Shown piece by piece: positions 1-7,798 of a stretch of 64,000 nt of DNA; position 1 is the first letter of the stretch; every line of letters starts with the position of its first letter. Under the pieces are notes generated by a model. It saw only the letters and a program-made list of their open reading frames with translations. It had not been told where the DNA came from and did not search any database. The position numbers and the translations under genes are program-made. The stretch comes from Streptomyces narbonensis (GTDB taxonomy: Bacteria; Actinomycetota; Actinomycetes; Streptomycetales; Streptomycetaceae), in the NCBI RefSeq assembly GCF_014649015.1, contig NZ_BMSF01000010.1:248001-312000 (forward strand). The letters run 5' to 3'.

Positions 1-351
1 CGGATCATCAACGTCTCGACCGGCCTGACGAAGACGGCGGTCATGCCGGACCTGATCGCGTACTCGATGTCGAAGGCCGCGCTCGACGTGTTCACCCGGG
101 ACCTGTCGAAGGTCCTCGGGCCGCGCGGGATCACGGTCAACTCGGTGGCGCCGGGGGTCGTGGACACGGACATCAACGCCGACTGGCTGCGGGGCGACGA
201 GCAGGCCTGGGCGGGGGCGGCCGGGCTGTCGGCGCTCGGCAGGGTCGGCACCCCGGCGGACATAGCCGACGTGGTGGCCTTCCTGGCCTCCGAGGACGGG
301 CGCTGGGTGACGGGCCACTGGATGGACGCCACGGGCGGCTCGCTGACCTGA
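1..351 (+). CDS. SDR family oxidoreductase, C-terminal part (5' end outside window)
   Basis: The frame is open from base 1 and ends at a TGA at 349-351, so this is the last 116 codons of a short-chain dehydrogenase/reductase. The fragment begins RIINVSTG, which matches the strand carrying the catalytic Ser in classical SDRs. It then has the YSMSK catalytic Tyr-x-x-x-Lys motif (about residues 21-25) and the PG-x-V-x-T-D segment typical of NAD(P)-dependent members. The C-terminal GGSLT is a usual family ending. The cofactor-binding TGxxxGxG motif lies upstream of the window. The substrate cannot be deduced. It is co-directional with nagB but separated by a DasR-controlled promoter, so it is probably not in that regulon. 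Confidence 0.9.
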   Translation, partial: RIINVSTGLTKTAVMPDLIAYSMSKAALDVFTRDLSKVLGPRGITVNSVAPGVVDTDINADWLRGDEQAWAGAAGLSALGRVGTPADIADVVAFLASEDGRWVTGHWMDATGGSLT

Positions 352-481
352 GCCGGCCCAGGAGGGCGCCAGTGGGGTTCAAGTGGCTGGAGGGACGGGG
401 GCGGCAGACGATGGTGGCGGCGCCGTCCGCACGTCGGAACGGCATGAGGAGACGGCCTTCCCTCTGCTAGATTTGGCTTTG

Positions 482-497
482 ATTGGTCTATACCACA
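482..497. promoter_or_regulatory. DasR operator (dre site) upstream of nagB
   Basis: The 16-mer ATTGGTCTATACCACA is an imperfect palindrome. It matches the DasR consensus ACTGGTCTAGACCAGT at 12 of 16 positions and its 12-bp core at 11 of 12. It lies about 40 bases before the nagB start. DasR is the GlcNAc-responsive GntR repressor encoded at 6552-7352. Glucosamine-6-phosphate is its established inducer, so nagB is predicted to be derepressed by its own substrate. Confidence 0.85.
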
Positions 498-538
498 TGA
501 CCCCTCCCCAGCCCCTCCACCAGATCGGCAGGCACAGC

Positions 539-1324
539 GTGGAAGTTGTCATCGTCAAGGACGCCAAGGCGGGCGGCGAGCTCATCGCGGACGGCATCGC
601 CGGCCTCCTGCGCCGCAAGCCCGACGCGCTGCTCGGCGTGGCCACGGGTTCGACTCCGATCCCCATCTACGACGCCCTGACCGCCCAGGTCGCGGCCGGC
701 TCCGTGGACGCCTCCCGGGCCCGGATCGCCCAGCTCGACGAGTACGTGGGACTGCCGGCCGGGCACCCCGAGTCGTACCGCTCCACCGTGCTCCGCCAGG
801 TCGTCGAGCCGCTCGGGCTCTCCCAGGAGGCCTTCATGGGCCCCGACGGCTCCGCCGAGGACGTCCAGGCGGCGTGCGAGGCGTACGACAAGGCGCTGGC
901 CGAGGCCGGCGGCGTGGACCTGCAGATCCTGGGCATCGGCACCGACGGGCACATCGGCTTCAACGAGCCGTGCTCCTCGCTCGCCTCGCGCACGCGGATC
1001 AAGACGCTCACCGAGCAGACCCGCGTGGACAACGCCCGCTTCTTCGACGACGACATCGAGCAGGTGCCGCACCACGTCATCACCCAGGGCATCGGCACCA
1101 TCCTGGAGGCCCGTCACCTGGTGCTGCTCGCCACCGGCGAGGGCAAGGCCGAGGCCGTGGCGCAGACCGTCGAGGGCCCGGTCGCCGCGCTCGTGCCGGC
1201 CTCCGCGCTCCAGCTGCACCCGCACGCCACGATCGTCGTGGACGAGGCCGCGGCCTCCAAGCTGAAGCTCGCGGACTACTTCCGCCACACCTTCGCGAAC
1301 AAGCCCGCCTGGCAGGGCATCTAG
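539..1324 (+). CDS. nagB: Glucosamine-6-phosphate deaminase
   Basis: Converts glucosamine-6-phosphate to fructose-6-phosphate and ammonia, the last dedicated step of N-acetylglucosamine catabolism in the cytoplasm. The protein shows the sugar-phosphate isomerase fold motifs LGVATGSTP near residue 35, the LDEYVGL segment with the catalytic Asp, and GIGTDGHIGFNEP. The GTG at 539 gives 261 residues, the usual NagB length, beginning VEVVIVKDA. The frame stays open to 383, but that extension would run through the DasR operator at 482-497. It faces dasD convergently, with a shared hairpin terminator between them. The position next to dasD-dasC-dasB-dasA-dasR is the conserved Streptomyces arrangement. 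Confidence 0.96.
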   Translation: MEVVIVKDAKAGGELIADGIAGLLRRKPDALLGVATGSTPIPIYDALTAQVAAGSVDASRARIAQLDEYVGLPAGHPESYRSTVLRQVVEPLGLSQEAFMGPDGSAEDVQAACEAYDKALAEAGGVDLQILGIGTDGHIGFNEPCSSLASRTRIKTLTEQTRVDNARFFDDDIEQVPHHVITQGIGTILEARHLVLLATGEGKAEAVAQTVEGPVAALVPASALQLHPHATIVVDEAAASKLKLADYFRHTFANKPAWQGI

Positions 1325-1370
1325 AAGCAGGCATCCAGAAGGGTCCCGATACTCCCAGGGGCACGACGAA

Positions 1371-1399
1371 GGCCCGGCACCTGGATCAGGTGCCGGGCC
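1371..1399. terminator. Bidirectional hairpin terminator between nagB and dasD
   Basis: A perfect 13-bp stem (GGCCCGGCACCTG and its complement) with a GAT loop lies between the convergent ends of nagB and dasD. It can serve both strands. A run of U is absent, as is common in Streptomyces. Confidence 0.85.
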
Positions 1400-1429
1400 C
1401 CTTCGCGTACAGACGCGTGCGGGTGGCGC

Positions 1430-2953
1430 TCAGGCGCCGGTGCCGACCACGGCCTCGGCGGCCGCGCGGCCGCAGACGCGGGCCGCGCCGTGCGTGGCGA
1501 TGTGCAGGGCCCCGCGGGGCTCCGCCTCGTTGAGGCCCATCTCGACGACGACGGTGTCGGGACGGGCCGCGAGAAGGCCGTCCAGGGCCTCGGTCATCCA
1601 CGGGTGGCGGTGGGCGTCACGGACGACCGCGACGATCCGGCGCTCCCCCGCGGCACCGAGGATCGCGTCCACGGAGGCCTCGGCGTACGAGCCGGTCTCC
1701 GTGCCGGGCAGCAGGCGCTCCAGCTCCGCCGCGATGCCCCAGGGCGTCTCGTCACCGACCGCGAAGTTCGCGACCGGGGTGAAGGAGGCCACGTAGGGAG
1801 CGCTGCTCACCGGGGTGTACGGCTGCTCCCCGCGGGTCACCTTCAGGGCCCGACGGGCGGCGACGAGTCCGATGTCGGCGCCGGGCGCGGTCCCCTCCTG
1901 CACTGCCGCGCCCGACACCGACTCAGCCCCCCTGGCCCGGTGCGACTGGGTCCAGGCCGCCAGGGCGCGCACGCGCGCCGCGGCGTCGGCCAGCCGTTCC
2001 TCGGGCAGTTCACCGGTCCGTACCGCGTCGACCAGCGCGTCGCGCAGTCGCAGTACGGTGTCCTCGTCGCACAGCCCGCCGCCGACACAGATGGCGTCGG
2101 CGCCCGCGGCGATCGCGAGGACGGATCCGCGCTCGATGCCGTACGTCGCCGCGACGGCCTGCATCTCCATGCCGTCGGTGACGATCAGCCCCTCGAAGCC
2201 CAGCTCCTGACGCAGCAGACCGGTGAGGATCTGCGGGCTCAGGGTGGCCGGACGGTGCGGGTCGAGCGCGGAGAGAAGAATATGCGCGCTCATGACCGCT
2301 TTGGTACCCGCGGCGATGGCGGCGCGGAAAGGTACCAGCTCACGGGCGTGCAGTGTGGCGAGGTCCACATCGATCCGGGGCAGCGCGTCGTGCGAGTCGA
2401 CGTTGGTGTCGCCGTGTCCCGGGAAGTGCTTCGTGCAGGCCGCGACCCCGACGCCCTGGAGGCCGTCGACGTACGCCACGGTGTGCCGGGCGACCAGGTC
2501 CGGGTCCGGCCCGAAGGACCGGACGCCGATGACCGGGTTCTCGGCGTTGGAGTTGACGTCCGCCGAGGGCGCCCAGTTGAGGTCGACACCGCACTGGGCG
2601 AGGCGGCGGCCGAGCTCGCGGGCGACGGCCCGGGTGAGCTCGACGTCGTCGACGCTGCCCAGGGCGTAGCTGCCGGGGAAGGACGAGCCCTGCTTGACCT
2701 CCAGGCGGGTGACGTCCCCGCCCTCCTCGTCGATGGCGACGAGCACGTCGTCCCGCTCGGCGCGCAGCTGCGCGGTGAGCGCGGCGAGCTGTTCGGGGCT
2801 GACGATGTTGCGGCCGAAGAGGCCGACCGAGGACAGGCCCTCGCCGATGTGGCGGCGCAGCCAGTCGGGGGCGGTGGTGCCGACGAAGCCGGGCTGGAGC
2901 ACCGTGAGCGCGTCACGGGTCAGCGTGTCCGAGGCGTGTACGAGAGTGGTCAT
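1430..2953 (-). CDS. dasD: Glycoside hydrolase family 3 beta-N-acetylglucosaminidase (DasD-like)
   Basis: This 507-residue protein has a GH3 N-terminal TIM barrel with the NagZ-type signature KHFPGHGDT (about residues 179-187), the region that supplies the catalytic His/Asp dyad. The nucleophile Asp lies in IVTDGMEM (about residue 260). No signal peptide is visible, so it probably acts in the cytoplasm on imported chitobiose or GlcNAc oligomers. It starts 9 bases after the dasC stop and is the last gene of the das transport block. S. coelicolor has the same dasABC-dasD order. The C-terminal 170 residues are less typical, and exact specificity is inferred from context. Confidence 0.9.
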   Translation of the reverse strand: MTTLVHASDTLTRDALTVLQPGFVGTTAPDWLRRHIGEGLSSVGLFGRNIVSPEQLAALTAQLRAERDDVLVAIDEEGGDVTRLEVKQGSSFPGSYALGSVDDVELTRAVARELGRRLAQCGVDLNWAPSADVNSNAENPVIGVRSFGPDPDLVARHTVAYVDGLQGVGVAACTKHFPGHGDTNVDSHDALPRIDVDLATLHARELVPFRAAIAAGTKAVMSAHILLSALDPHRPATLSPQILTGLLRQELGFEGLIVTDGMEMQAVAATYGIERGSVLAIAAGADAICVGGGLCDEDTVLRLRDALVDAVRTGELPEERLADAAARVRALAAWTQSHRARGAESVSGAAVQEGTAPGADIGLVAARRALKVTRGEQPYTPVSSAPYVASFTPVANFAVGDETPWGIAAELERLLPGTETGSYAEASVDAILGAAGERRIVAVVRDAHRHPWMTEALDGLLAARPDTVVVEMGLNEAEPRGALHIATHGAARVCGRAAAEAVVGTGA

Positions 2954-2962
2954 GGGGAGCCG

Positions 2963-3829
2963 TTATCCCTTCACCGCGCCGGCGGTCATGCCGCCGACGG
3001 CCTTGCGCTGGAGGAAGAGGAACACGATGAGCACGGGGAGGGCGAAGAGCGTGGAGGCGGCCATGGTGGCGCCCCAGTCGCTGCCGAACGCGGTCTGGAA
3101 CTCGGTGAGCCAGCGCGTCAGGGTCTGGGATTCCCGGTCCTTGTTCAGCATGAGGACCATGGCGAACTCGTTCCAGGCGGTGATGAAGCCGAAGAGCGAG
3201 GTCGACATGAGGCCGGGGGCGAGCAGCGGGAAGATCACCTTGCGGAAGGCCTGGCCGCGGGTGCAGCCGTCGATCTGGGCGGCCTCCTCCAGCTCCACCG
3301 GGACGGCGGCGATGAAGCCGCGCAGGGTCCAGATGGTGAAGGGGAGGACCATCACGAAGTAGATCAGCGTGAGCATCGGGATGCTGTTCAGCATGTCGTT
3401 CTCACGGGAGATCATGTACATCGCGATGACCATGACCTCCCAGGGCGCCATCTGGGCCAGCATCACGACGAGGACGATGCCCTTGCGGCCCTTGAACTTC
3501 ATGCGGGCGATCGCGAAGCTCGCGGCCAGGGCCACGAGGAGGGCGAGGAGCACGGCGCCGAGGGTGACGAAGAGGCTGTTCTGGACGTACGTCCAGAACA
3601 GGTCGACGCCCGTCGCGGTCGTGTAGTTGTCGAACGTCGGCGTGAAGACGAAGACGGGGTCCTTCGTCATGATCTCGTGCTGCGGCTTCAGCGAGGACGA
3701 GAACATCCAGTAGACGGGGAAGACGAACACCACGGCGAGGACGAGGGCGGTGAGGTTCTTGGCGATGACGCCGGCCGTCAGCGGCTTCCTGGTGCGCAGC
3801 TTCTGCGGAGTCTCAGTGGTGGTGCTCAC
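2963..3829 (-). CDS. dasC: Chitobiose ABC transporter permease DasC
   Basis: A 288-residue inner-membrane permease of the carbohydrate uptake CUT1 family (MalG type). An N-terminal membrane segment (about residues 24-46) precedes a periplasmic-side loop and further hydrophobic helices. The cytoplasmic EAA loop reads ELEEAAQIDGCTRGQAF, the contact for the ATPase. Start is a GTG overlapping the dasB stop by four bases, so the two permeases are translationally coupled. No ATPase gene is present in the window. In Streptomyces the shared ATPase MsiK, encoded elsewhere, energises DasABC, and the same is inferred here. Confidence 0.95.
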   Translation of the reverse strand: MSTTTETPQKLRTRKPLTAGVIAKNLTALVLAVVFVFPVYWMFSSSLKPQHEIMTKDPVFVFTPTFDNYTTATGVDLFWTYVQNSLFVTLGAVLLALLVALAASFAIARMKFKGRKGIVLVVMLAQMAPWEVMVIAMYMISRENDMLNSIPMLTLIYFVMVLPFTIWTLRGFIAAVPVELEEAAQIDGCTRGQAFRKVIFPLLAPGLMSTSLFGFITAWNEFAMVLMLNKDRESQTLTRWLTEFQTAFGSDWGATMAASTLFALPVLIVFLFLQRKAVGGMTAGAVKG

Positions 3830-4848
3830 AGCTCCTCCTCCTGCTTCAGGATCAGGCGGAAGTAGAAGGACATGACCGCGATGAGCATCACGATCGTCAG
3901 GACGGAGATGGCGGCGGCGACGCCGTAGTGGAACTGACCGACGCCCTCGATGTAGGCGAAGACGGGGAGCGTCTCGGAGCCTCGGTCGGGACCGCCCTGG
4001 TTCATGGCGTAGACCTGGGCGAACGCCTTGAAGATCCAGATGATCTCCAGGAACGTCGTGATCATGAAGAAGGACTTGAGGTTCGGGAAGACCACGGACC
4101 AGAAGGTGCGCCAGCCGCTCGCGCCGTCCATCTTGGCGGCCTCGTACAGCTCGGTCCCGACCGTGGTCAGGGCGGCGTACATGTTGAGGGCGACGAAGGG
4201 GACGGAGCCCCAGACCAGCAGGATCAGGATGATGACGAGGGTGGAGAAGCCCGTCTCGAACCAGTTGTGCTGCTCGTAGCCCGAGAAGCCGAGCGTGCGC
4301 ATCAGCCAGTTGACGACACCGAACTGCTCGTCGAAGAGCCAGCGGAAGACGGTGACGGAGGCGATGATCGGCATGGCCCAGGCGAGCATCAGGGACAGCG
4401 AGAGGACCAGGCGCATCTTCTTGCCGAGGCGGTTCAGCAGCAGGCCGACGCCCGTGCCGATGGCCATGATCAGGGCGACGTTGACGGCGGTGAAGACGAT
4501 GCTTCGGACGACGACCGTCCAGAACTGCGAGTCGCTCAGCAGGTCCGTGTAGTTGTCGAAGCCGATCCAGACCGTCTCGCGGGTGATGAATTCCTTCCGG
4601 TTGAGCTGCTGGAAGGAGAGCATCACATTGCGGATCAGCGGGTAGAGCAGGAGCACCGCCATGGACAGCAGGGCGGGCGCGACGAGCAGATAGGGCAGCA
4701 GCCCGCTCGGCAGCGAGCGTCTGCCGCGCGAGGGCTGAAGGACTTCGTTCGAGCCGGAAGGGGATGGCGGAGTCTGAGACTTCCCTGCCGCCCTCCCGGG
4801 CGCGTCCTGAGGAGCGGCGCTGGCCGTCCCCTGGGAGTCCACGGTCAT
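3826..4848 (-). CDS. dasB: Chitobiose ABC transporter permease DasB
   Basis: A 340-residue MalF-type permease of the CUT1 family. A low-complexity Ser/Pro/Gly-rich cytoplasmic N-terminus of about 45 residues precedes the first membrane helix (LLPYLLVAPALLS). The EAA loop reads ELYEAAKMDGASGWRTF. A GAGGAA ribosome site lies about 9 bases before the ATG. It is separated from dasA by about 160 bases containing a strong hairpin and short repeats, which would let the binding protein be made in excess over the permeases. DasB pairs with DasC for import of N,N'-diacetylchitobiose. Confidence 0.95.
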   Translation of the reverse strand: MTVDSQGTASAAPQDAPGRAAGKSQTPPSPSGSNEVLQPSRGRRSLPSGLLPYLLVAPALLSMAVLLLYPLIRNVMLSFQQLNRKEFITRETVWIGFDNYTDLLSDSQFWTVVVRSIVFTAVNVALIMAIGTGVGLLLNRLGKKMRLVLSLSLMLAWAMPIIASVTVFRWLFDEQFGVVNWLMRTLGFSGYEQHNWFETGFSTLVIILILLVWGSVPFVALNMYAALTTVGTELYEAAKMDGASGWRTFWSVVFPNLKSFFMITTFLEIIWIFKAFAQVYAMNQGGPDRGSETLPVFAYIEGVGQFHYGVAAAISVLTIVMLIAVMSFYFRLILKQEEEL

Positions 4849-4917
4849 GGTCTTATTCCTCGCGGTTCTGGGGCTCCCGCGCCCACCGGGGCGCGGCCCG
4901 GGGGAGCGGGCCGCTGA

Positions 4918-4955
4918 TCACTGCATGCGATGCATCACTGCAAAGCGTCACTGCA
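4918..4955. repeat. Three short TCACTGCA repeats in the dasA-dasB spacer
   Basis: TCACTGCA occurs at 4918-4925, 4935-4942 and 4948-4955, directly downstream of dasA and next to the 4962-4996 hairpin. The spacing is 17 and then 13 bases. No known operator is recognised. Confidence 0.6.
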
Positions 4956-4961
4956 AGCGCC

Positions 4962-4996
4962 GGTGGTGCGGCCGGTGCGACACCGGCCGCACCACC
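4962..4996 (-). terminator. Strong hairpin between dasA and dasB (attenuator or mRNA stabiliser)
   Basis: A perfect 16-bp stem starting GGTGGTGCGGCC with a 3-base loop lies 10 bases after the dasA stop. There is no U-run. Such hairpins after ABC binding-protein genes typically attenuate read-through into permease genes and protect the upstream mRNA. Because dasB and dasC lie downstream on the same strand, partial read-through is inferred. Confidence 0.8.
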
Positions 4997-5006
4997 TGGC
5001 TACGGA

Positions 5007-6302
5007 TTACTGCTGGTTGATGCGCTCGTTGATGACCTTGTCGGCCGCCTCGCCGGCCGCCTTGGCGTCCTCGCCCTTCAGGACCTTCGTCATGAAGTCC
5101 TTGATCGGGTTCGGGGCGGTCTCGACGTTCGCCCAGCCCGGGGTCACCGGGGTGACCTTGCCGGAGACGGAGGAGGCGGCCATGGCCTCGGCGAAGGAGC
5201 CGGCGGCCGGCTTGAACTGCGCGCCGTCCTGGTTCGGGAGCAGCCCGCCCTCGGTGGCCTTCGCGTAGGTGGTCATGTGCTCCTTGCCGGCGGCGAGGGC
5301 CAGCCACTCCTTCGCGAGCTCCTTGTTCTGGGAGCGCTCGGCGATGGCGAGGTTCGAGCCGCCGAGGAAGACGGAGCCGGGCTTGTCAGCGGTCTTGCCC
5401 GGGATCGGGAAGTAGCCGAAGTCGGCGGTCTTGCCGGCCTTCTTCATGGCGTCGATCGCGCCGCCGGCCTCCCAGCCGAGTCCGATCCAGGACGCCACGC
5501 CGCCCTTGGGGACGACGTCGGTGGACTGCTGCGGGGTCGCCTCGTCCTTGTCCTTCGGAGCGGTGGAGTAGGACGCCAGCTCCTTGTAGAAGTTCACGGC
5601 GGCGACGGCCTCGGGGGAGGACAGGTTGCCCTTCCACTTGTCGCCGTCCTTGACCGCGAGGTCGCTGCCCTCGTCCCAGACGAGGCCGGCGAGGACGTAC
5701 CAGGACTGACCCGGCAGGTAGATCGCCTGCGACTTCGGGTCGGCGGCCTTGAGCTTCTTCAGGCCCGCGATCCACTCGGCGCGGGTCTTCGGCGGGGTGA
5801 CGCCGGCCTTCTTGTAGGCGGCCTTGTCGTAGATGACGACGCGGCTCGCGGCGTACCACGGGGCGGAGTAGAGCTTGCCGTCCAGCTCGTTGGAGGCGAC
5901 CATGCCCTTGTTCCAGGCGTCGTAGCCGAGCTTGGCCTTGTCGTCGGACAGGTCGGCGAGGCCGCCGGTGACCGCGTAACCGGCGGTCTGGGTGTTGCCG
6001 AGCTCCAGGACGTCCGGCGGGGTGTCCTCGGAGAGGGCGGTGGTGACCTTCTCCTGGATGCCGTTCCAGACCTGCTTCTCGACCTTGACCTTGACGCCCG
6101 GGTGCTTGGCCTCGAACGCCTTGTTCACCTCGGCCATCCACGCGTCCGGAGCGGACCCGTCCATGACCCAGACGGTCAGGCTCTTGTCGCCGCCGGCAGA
6201 CGGCTTGGCGCCGTCCTTGCCCGTGTCGCTGTCCGAACCACATGCAGCGATAGAGACCATCATGCCCGCGACGCCGATCGCCGCGATGAGCTTGCGCTTC
6301 AC
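5007..6302 (-). CDS. dasA: Chitobiose-binding lipoprotein DasA
   Basis: This 431-residue family 1 extracellular solute-binding protein delivers chitobiose to DasBC. It has a basic N-terminus, a hydrophobic stretch and a lipobox VSIAAC with lipidated Cys21, so it is membrane-anchored on the outer face. The mature part shows typical sugar-binding features such as SLTVWVMDGS near residue 45. Start is the GTG at 6302, preceded by a strong GAGGAGGG. The promoter region shared with dasR carries two DasR operators. In S. coelicolor, DasA links GlcNAc sensing with development, but nothing in this sequence tests that. Confidence 0.95.
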   Translation of the reverse strand: MKRKLIAAIGVAGMMVSIAACGSDSDTGKDGAKPSAGGDKSLTVWVMDGSAPDAWMAEVNKAFEAKHPGVKVKVEKQVWNGIQEKVTTALSEDTPPDVLELGNTQTAGYAVTGGLADLSDDKAKLGYDAWNKGMVASNELDGKLYSAPWYAASRVVIYDKAAYKKAGVTPPKTRAEWIAGLKKLKAADPKSQAIYLPGQSWYVLAGLVWDEGSDLAVKDGDKWKGNLSSPEAVAAVNFYKELASYSTAPKDKDEATPQQSTDVVPKGGVASWIGLGWEAGGAIDAMKKAGKTADFGYFPIPGKTADKPGSVFLGGSNLAIAERSQNKELAKEWLALAAGKEHMTTYAKATEGGLLPNQDGAQFKPAAGSFAEAMAASSVSGKVTPVTPGWANVETAPNPIKDFMTKVLKGEDAKAAGEAADKVINERINQQ

Positions 6303-6390
6303 GCCACCCTCCTCAGGGATGCCTGCAACCCCTGCCCACCGCGCGAAGACATACGTCAGGTAGTGCTCGTGGGGCTGGGACCTGGTCTTT

Positions 6391-6406
6391 AATGGTTTAG
6401 ACCAGT
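6391..6406. promoter_or_regulatory. DasR operator 1 in the dasA-dasR divergent promoter region
   Basis: AATGGTTTAGACCAGT matches the dre consensus ACTGGTCTAGACCAGT at 14 of 16 positions. It lies 89 bases before the dasA start and 146 before the dasR start, so it could serve both promoters. Confidence 0.87.
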
Positions 6407-6414
6407 ACCCGGAG

Positions 6415-6430
6415 CTTGGCCTAGACCTTT
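6415..6430. promoter_or_regulatory. DasR operator 2 (weaker) in the dasA-dasR divergent promoter region
   Basis: CTTGGCCTAGACCTTT matches the dre consensus at 11 of 16 positions and keeps the central CCTAGACC core. Its centre is 24 bp from that of the first site, which would allow cooperative DasR binding. An isolated half-site TGGTCT also sits at 6383-6388. Confidence 0.7.
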
Positions 6431-6551
6431 AGGGGTGTCAAGGGTGTATAAGAAGGGCAGTCGCGTCCGTTATCGGACCGACACCTGAGGTAGGGCGACG
6501 ACCCGTGACCGGTCCGTGCCACCATGTGAGCCGCTACAGACGGAGGAGCCG

Positions 6552-7352
6552 GTGACGGCAGCAGCACAGGAGTCGGGAAGGCAGGCCATGGCCAGGGACG
6601 CGGGCAGCACGGAACCGGAGGGCGGGGTCGCCACCCGCACCGCTCGCGTGCCCAAGTACTACCGACTGAAGCGGCACCTGCTCGACATGACGGAGACCCT
6701 GCCGCCCGGCACACCGGTCCCGCCGGAGCGGACACTCGCCGCCGAGTTCGACACCTCGCGCACCACCGTGCGCCAGGCGCTCCAGGAGCTGGTCGTCGAG
6801 GGCCGGCTCGAGCGCATCCAGGGCAAGGGCACCTTCGTGGCCAAGCCCAAGGTCTCGCAGGCCCTGCAGCTCACCTCGTACACGGAGGACATGCGCGCCC
6901 AGGGCCTGGAGCCCACCTCGCAGCTCCTCGACATCGGGTACGTCACCGCCGACGACACGCTCGCCGGACTGCTCGACATCTCGGCCGGCGGCCGGGTCCT
7001 GCGCATCGAGCGACTGCGCCTGGCGAGCGGCGAGCCGATGGCGATCGAGACCACCCACCTTTCGGCCAAGCGCTTCCCCGCGCTGCGCCGTTCGCTGGTG
7101 AAGTACACCTCGCTGTACACGGCGCTGGCCGAGGTCTACGACGTCCGTCTCGCCGAGGCCGAGGAGACCATCGAGACCTCCCTCGCCACCCCGCGCGAGG
7201 CCGGTCTGCTCGGTACGGACGTGGGCCTGCCGATGCTGATGCTCTCCCGCCACTCCCTGGACGCCCAGGGCGAGCCGGTCGAGTGGGTGCGGTCCGTCTA
7301 CCGCGGCGACCGCTACAAGTTCGTGGCCCGCCTCAAGCGGCCCACCGACTGA
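6552..7352 (+). CDS. dasR: GntR/HutC-family transcriptional repressor DasR
   Basis: A 266-residue repressor of amino-sugar uptake and catabolism and a global regulator in Streptomyces. The N-terminal winged helix reads RTTVRQALQELVVEGRLERIQGKGTF in two blocks (about residues 77-103). The C-terminal UTRA domain binds glucosamine-6-phosphate and includes TSYTEDMRAQGLEP and VEWVRSVYRGDRYKF. GTG 6552 was chosen because GGAGGAG lies 4 bases upstream. An upstream ATG at 6516 lacks a site, and ATG 6588 is a shorter option. The first 37 or so residues are a variable extension. It is divergent from dasA across shared dre sites, implying autoregulation. Confidence 0.95.
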   Translation: MTAAAQESGRQAMARDAGSTEPEGGVATRTARVPKYYRLKRHLLDMTETLPPGTPVPPERTLAAEFDTSRTTVRQALQELVVEGRLERIQGKGTFVAKPKVSQALQLTSYTEDMRAQGLEPTSQLLDIGYVTADDTLAGLLDISAGGRVLRIERLRLASGEPMAIETTHLSAKRFPALRRSLVKYTSLYTALAEVYDVRLAEAEETIETSLATPREAGLLGTDVGLPMLMLSRHSLDAQGEPVEWVRSVYRGDRYKFVARLKRPTD

Positions 7353-7369
7353 CCGGATCCGCACGTCCG

Positions 7370-7410
7370 ACGAGGGGGTCGCCGAAGTCCCGGCGGCCGC
7401 CCTCGTTTTC
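7370..7410 (+). terminator. Terminator after dasR
   Basis: The hairpin pairs ACGAGGG (7370-7376) with CCCTCGT (7400-7406). An inner stem GGTCGCCG/CGGCGGCC contains one G-U pair. TTTTC follows. It ends the dasR transcript before the next operon. Confidence 0.75.
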
Positions 7411-7522
7411 GCGTTCCCGGGGGATTCACATCCGTTATGCGGACAGGGGTTCCGTGGAGCGTGACCGTCCCCTAGATTTCCCCAGCATTACCGAGGTGAT
7501 CAGCGAGGGGACGGAAATCGCC

Positions 7523-7798
7523 ATGTCAGAGGCGGCAGAAGCACCGGAAACGGCACAAGGGAAACAACAACCCACCATCACCCCGCTGCGGGTGGTGATC
7601 GCGCTCTGTCTGTTCGCGCCGTTCGTGGCGATGCTCTGGGTGAGCTCGTACGCGAAGGCCGAACCGCTCTTCGCGGGCATCCCGTTCTTCTACTGGTACC
7701 AGATGCTCTGGGTACTGATCTCCACCGCTCTCACCATGGTCGCGTACAAGCTGTGGCACCTGGACCAGCGTGCCCGCAAGGGAGGTGACGCGCGATGA
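7523..7798 (+). CDS. DUF3311 small membrane protein, symporter partner
   Basis: A 91-residue protein with a polar N-terminus of about 22 residues and two hydrophobic segments (roughly residues 24-42 and 53-74), the DUF3311 layout. Its ATG overlaps nothing upstream, and its TGA overlaps the symporter ATG by four bases, indicating translational coupling. DUF3311 genes regularly sit immediately before sodium:solute symporters in actinobacteria. They are presumed accessory subunits, as with the paired small subunit of other SSS transporters. No catalytic residues are apparent, and the role is inferred from context. Confidence 0.88.
   Translation: MSEAAEAPETAQGKQQPTITPLRVVIALCLFAPFVAMLWVSSYAKAEPLFAGIPFFYWYQMLWVLISTALTMVAYKLWHLDQRARKGGDAR

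Noticed and set aside
383..538. Upstream extension of nagB to 383
   Set aside because: It would translate through the DasR operator and exceed the normal NagB length by about 50 residues.
1490..3865. Plus-strand 791-codon frame opposite dasD and dasC
   Set aside because: Low-complexity Arg/Gly/Glu product with no domain; the opposite strand encodes the clear GH3 enzyme and permease.
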